This document shows positions 5,373 through 6,042 of a stretch of DNA of 6,042 bases, piece by piece. Every line of letters starts with the position of its first letter. Positions within the stretch are counted from its first letter, which is position 1. The translations under genes were made by a program, and so were the position numbers. Below the pieces are notes generated by a model that made no database searches, was not told where the DNA came from, and saw nothing but the letters and a program-made list of their open reading frames with translations. Origin of the DNA: Chloroflexota bacterium (GTDB lineage: Bacteria; Chloroflexota; Dehalococcoidia; Lucifugimonadales; UBA1127); NCBI GenBank assembly GCA_028873745.1, contig JAPPNT010000212.1:1-6042 (forward strand), written 5' to 3'.

Positions 5373-5422
5373 CCACTGCTCCGTTCGCCCTTCGATTTCC
5401 CTCAGGGCGAACGGAGCAGTGG
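5373..5422. repeat. Perfect 19-bp inverted repeat between pnp and dapB
   Basis: CCACTGCTCCGTTCGCCCT (5373-5391) and AGGGCGAACGGAGCAGTGG (5404-5422) are exact reverse complements around a 12-nt loop. The hairpin takes 50 of the 82 intergenic bases, starting 10 nt after the pnp stop and ending 11 nt before the dapB Shine-Dalgarno, which it leaves free. No T-run follows on the minus strand, so it is not a typical intrinsic terminator. Its core (CGTTCGCCCT...AGGGCGAACG) resembles a dispersed palindromic family also seen in decayed form at 2384-2433. A 3' RNA stability or processing structure is a reasonable role, but inferred. Confidence 0.85.
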
Positions 5423-5432
5423 TCATGGCTTC

Positions 5433-6042
5433 CTACCTGAAGCGGTCTCTGCCGCCGCCGTTGCCGCCGCGCGGCGGTCCGCCCCGGCGGAAGTCGGGCC
5501 TGCCGCCTCGGTCACGGTCACCGCCTCCTCGCGGGCCGCCGCCGTTGGGCTGCGCGGGCGCGGTGGCGAGGGCCATCTCCGGCGTCAGTCCCTGCAGGAC
5601 GGCGCGCCGGGAGAGGTTGATGCGGCCGAGCCGGTCGACCTCGATGACCATGACGCGGACCTCGTCGCCGATCTGCACGGCGTCCTCGACGCGGCCCACG
5701 GGCTCCTCAGCGAGCTCGCCGAGGCGCACGAGGCCGTCCTTGCCGGGCAGAATCTCGACAAAGGCGCCGAAGTTGGTGCTGCGGACGACCTTGCCGTTGA
5801 AGATGGAGCCGACCTCGGCCTCCTTCGTGAGGCCCTCGACCTTGCTGCGGGCGAGCTCCAGCGACTCCTCGTTGGGGGAGCCGATGAAGACGGTGCCGTC
5901 GTCCTGCACGTCGATGGTGGCCTTGGTCTCGGCGATGATGGCGCGGATGGTCTTGCCGCCTGGGCCAATGACCGCGCCGATCTTGTCGACGGGGATGGAG
6001 ATCTTGATCATCCTCGGCGCGTAGGGGCTCATGACGCCGCGC
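5433..6042 (-). CDS. pnp: Polynucleotide phosphorylase, C-terminal KH and S1 domains (partial)
   Basis: PNPase is the phosphorolytic 3'-5' exoribonuclease of RNA decay. Only the last 202 residues are in the window; the two RNase PH domains lie beyond the right edge. The frame is open to the edge (R-G-V before MSPYAPRM, which is an internal methionine of the usual SPYAPRM junction, not the start). Counting from that methionine, the KH domain spans about 8-68 with the RNA-binding GxxG loop G23-P-G-G26 in AVIGPGGKTIRAI. The S1 domain covers about 74-145 (VGSIFNGKV, STNFGAFVEI, DGLVRLGELAEE, GDEVRVMVIEVD, GRINLSRRAVL). The last 40 or so residues form a low-complexity tail rich in RGG, GGG and DRD, probably disordered and RNA-binding. 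It is followed by a strong hairpin and then dapB. The identification is secure. Confidence 0.96.
   Translation of the reverse strand, partial: RGVMSPYAPRMIKISIPVDKIGAVIGPGGKTIRAIIAETKATIDVQDDGTVFIGSPNEESLELARSKVEGLTKEAEVGSIFNGKVVRSTNFGAFVEILPGKDGLVRLGELAEEPVGRVEDAVQIGDEVRVMVIEVDRLGRINLSRRAVLQGLTPEMALATAPAQPNGGGPRGGGDRDRGGRPDFRRGGPPRGGNGGGRDRFR

Noticed and set aside
5373..5422. Intrinsic terminator for pnp
   Set aside because: The stem is strong but no T-run follows on the minus strand; a repeat or RNA-processing structure fits better. Rho-independent termination without a U-tract cannot be fully excluded.
2765..5440. An 891-codon open frame on the plus strand, antisense to dapA, asd and dapB
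   Set aside because: The three minus-strand genes are unmistakable and overlap it fully. In GC-rich DNA the strand opposite a gene often lacks stops, and the translation is low-complexity G, A, V, D, R with no recognisable domain.

Overview
The window looks like a piece of a GC-rich bacterial chromosome in which every recognisable gene lies on the minus strand, so transcription runs from base 6042 towards base 1. The right half (about 2478-6042) is conserved housekeeping DNA: the 3' end of pnp (polynucleotide phosphorylase), then dapB, asd and dapA, then a threonine tRNA with anticodon CGT. The left half (1-2477) is accessory: a block of short palindromic repeats, a GNAT acetyltransferase, a Phd/VapC-type toxin-antitoxin pair, and the N-terminal two thirds of an LLM-class flavin/F420-dependent oxidoreductase that runs off the left edge.

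Nothing in the sequence names the organism. The high GC content, the pnp-dapB-asd-dapA order, an F420-type luciferase-like oxidoreductase, and repeats built on GGxTxCCxGC...GC(G/C)GGxAxxGACG and CCCTTCAACAAGCTC...GAACGG motifs would fit an uncultured Chloroflexota lineage (Dehalococcoidia or SAR202-like). This is an inference from recalled patterns and should be treated as low to moderate confidence.

The core genes work together. Asd reduces aspartyl phosphate to aspartate semialdehyde, the branch point to threonine, methionine and lysine. DapA condenses it with pyruvate, and DapB reduces the product on the way to diaminopimelate and lysine. The asd-dapA junction is only 3 nt, with the dapA Shine-Dalgarno overlapping the end of asd, so these two are almost certainly translationally coupled. 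The tRNA starts 14 nt after dapA and probably shares its transcript. A perfect 19-bp inverted repeat fills most of the gap between pnp and dapB.

The toxin-antitoxin pair has a textbook layout. A near-consensus sigma70-type promoter is followed by a cluster of CTAG-centred palindromes (likely the autoregulatory operator), a strong ribosome binding site, the antitoxin, and a toxin whose start overlaps the antitoxin stop. A 12-G homopolymer separates the toxin from the oxidoreductase gene.

I see no clear evidence of a wholly new biological system. The most interesting items are the pnp/dapB hairpin, its apparent kinship with the repeat block beside the tRNA, the CTAG operator cluster, and the poly-G tract.
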